A DNA stretch of 64,000 nt from Rhodoplanes serenus. GTDB taxonomy: Bacteria > Pseudomonadota > Alphaproteobacteria > Rhizobiales > Xanthobacteraceae. A model generated the notes under the pieces. That model searched no databases. It worked only from the letters and a program-made list of their open reading frames with translations, and was not told the DNA's origin. Where the stretch lies: contig WNKV01000011.1 in assembly GCA_009720755.1 (NCBI GenBank), positions 124,001 to 188,000 of the forward strand, in the 5' to 3' direction. Position numbers and translations under genes: made by a program. Each line of letters begins with the position of its first letter. Position 1 is the first letter of the stretch. Shown here piece after piece: positions 62,875-64,000 of the stretch.

Positions 62875-63034
62875 CGTGGCTCCGGAGTGATCAGGATCGA
62901 GGAGGGTTCGAGTCGTCATCTCGCCCCGCATGAGGGGAAAGGTCGGGCGATGCGCCGGCACCGCGAGAGCGGACAAGCCGGCGCGGTGCCGTGCGGCACG
63001 CGACAGGAGCGGGGTGCGGGGCGGCCGCTGCCGC

Positions 63035-64000
63035 TCAGCTCCGCTTGATCGCGAAGCTGGCGACATACTCGTCGGGCTTCTGCGGATCGAAGGTCTTGCC
63101 CATCACCACGAGGCTCTTGGTGCTCGCCTCGGGCGGCGTCAGGCCGACCTCCTTCATCAGCCGTGCCGTGTCGGTGGCGAGGAACACCTGGCGGGCGACG
63201 CCGGCATAATCGACGTCGCCCTTGATCTGCCCCCAGCGCTTCATCTGGGTGAGAATCCACACGCCGAACGATTCCCACGGGAACGGATCGAAGGCGATGC
63301 GGTCCGGGTCCTTCTTCACGCTGCCGAGGCCGTCCGCATAGGTGCCGGTCAGCACCTGCTCGACCACCGTGACAGGCTGGTTGAGATAGTTGGCGGGCGC
63401 GATGGCGGCGGCGATCTCCTTGCGGTTCGCCGCCTTGGTGGCATAGGCGGTGGCGTCGATGATCGCCTTGAGCAGCGCCGCATAGGTGTTGGGAGCGGAG
63501 GTGACGAACTCCTTCGAAGCCGCGAAGGCGCAGCACGGATGGCCGTCCCACAGCTCCTTGGAGAGCAGGTGGATGAAGCCGACGCCGTCGTAGACGGCGC
63601 GCTGGTTGACCGGATCGGGAGCGAGGAAGCCGTCGATGTTGTCGGCGCGCAGATTGGCCACCATCTCGGGCGGCGGCACGGCGCGGATCTGAATGTCGGT
63701 GTCGGGATCGAGGCCGTGCTCCGCCACGTAGTAGCGCAGCAGGTAGTTGTGCATCGAGTAGTCGAACGGCACCGCGAACTTGAAGCCCTTCCACGACTTC
63801 GGGTCGCGCCGGTCCTTGTGCTTCATGGCCAGCGTGATCGCCTGGCCGTTGATGTTCTCGATCGCCGGCGCCGTGTAGGGGAGCGGGCTCGCGCCGGCCC
63901 CCACCGTGATGGCGAGCGGCATCGGCGACAGCATGTGGGCGGCGTCGTACTCCTTGTTCAGCGTCTTGTCGCGGATCACCGCCCAGCCGGCGGTCTTCAC
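63035..64000 (-). CDS. Nitrate/cyanate-type ABC binding protein (5' end cut by the window)
   Basis: The C-terminal 321 residues of a CmpA/NrtA-like binding protein. The frame is open to the window edge, so the signal and N-terminal part are missing; the ATG at 64000 is not the start. Recognisable parts are DAAHMLSPMPLAITVGAG, SWKGFKFAVPFDYSMHNYLL, VANLRADNIDGFLAPDPVNQ and AYATKAANRKEIAAAIAPANY. It provides the substrate for the permease and ATPase downstream; the cyanase gene points to cyanate, though nitrate or bicarbonate binding cannot be excluded. Confidence 0.9.
   Translation of the reverse strand: MKTAGWAVIRDKTLNKEYDAAHMLSPMPLAITVGAGASPLPYTAPAIENINGQAITLAMKHKDRRDPKSWKGFKFAVPFDYSMHNYLLRYYVAEHGLDPDTDIQIRAVPPPEMVANLRADNIDGFLAPDPVNQRAVYDGVGFIHLLSKELWDGHPCCAFAASKEFVTSAPNTYAALLKAIIDATAYATKAANRKEIAAAIAPANYLNQPVTVVEQVLTGTYADGLGSVKKDPDRIAFDPFPWESFGVWILTQMKRWGQIKGDVDYAGVARQVFLATDTARLMKEVGLTPPEASTKSLVVMGKTFDPQKPDEYVASFAIKRS

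Overview
The window is a GC-rich stretch of chromosome, about 70% G+C by eye, with dense, mostly short-spaced genes. It looks like an alphaproteobacterium, probably of the order Hyphomicrobiales (Rhizobiales). The reasons are the overall base composition, a GAAC-N7-GAAC SOS box of the alphaproteobacterial type, the HWE/HisKA_2-type histidine kinase, several orphan Bug-type binding proteins, and copies of palindromic intergenic repeats that I recall as typical of this order. No rRNA, tRNA, CRISPR, integrase or insertion sequence was found. The first gene (HlyD-like) and the last (nitrate/cyanate-type binding protein) are cut by the window ends.

Layout. 1-4.5 kb: a HlyD / RbbA-like / ABC-2 permease export operon. 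4.5-7.2 kb: a sulfonate-type ABC importer (minus strand). 7.5-10.4 kb: glnD. 10.7-13 kb: two orphan Bug binding proteins. 13-17.6 kb: a secreted asparaginase, an APH(6)-like kinase, and a MetOD1-like / histidine kinase / response regulator operon. 17.8-21 kb: a DUF559-type nuclease gene translationally coupled to a winged-helix-like segment and a HerA-type ATPase, apparently split by a one-base frameshift. 21.2-26 kb: a class A penicillin-binding protein, a Bcr/CflA-type MFS pump and a YgjP-like metalloprotease. 26.5-30.1 kb: two tandem PilZ proteins, a RuBisCO-like protein with a YjbQ partner, and a LysR regulator. 30.7-33.5 kb: an SOS-box-preceded radical SAM / UdgX pair.

33.5-45.3 kb is a divergent catabolic island. 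On the minus strand it has aconitase-like, cyclic amidohydrolase and isochorismatase-like amidase genes. On the plus strand it has a GntR regulator, a PEP mutase/isocitrate lyase-type lyase, an FAD oxidoreductase, a complete tripartite tricarboxylate transporter and a SnoaL-like protein. Together they suggest uptake and hydrolysis of a cyclic amide or imide to a tricarboxylate-like acid, then lyase cleavage. 46-49.3 kb is a TRAP transporter. 49.7-55 kb mixes small secreted proteins, an ECF sigma factor, an MBL hydrolase, a two-component ABC importer and an extensin-like protein. 55-60.4 kb is an alcohol dehydrogenase / aldehyde dehydrogenase set with an AcoR-like sigma-54 activator and a convincing -24/-12 promoter. 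60.4-64 kb is a cyanase gene with a nitrate/cyanate-type ABC importer.

The best candidate for an undescribed system is the nuclease / HerA ATPase operon at 17.8-21.0 kb. The 33.5-45.3 kb catabolic island and the RuBisCO-like/YjbQ pair come next.
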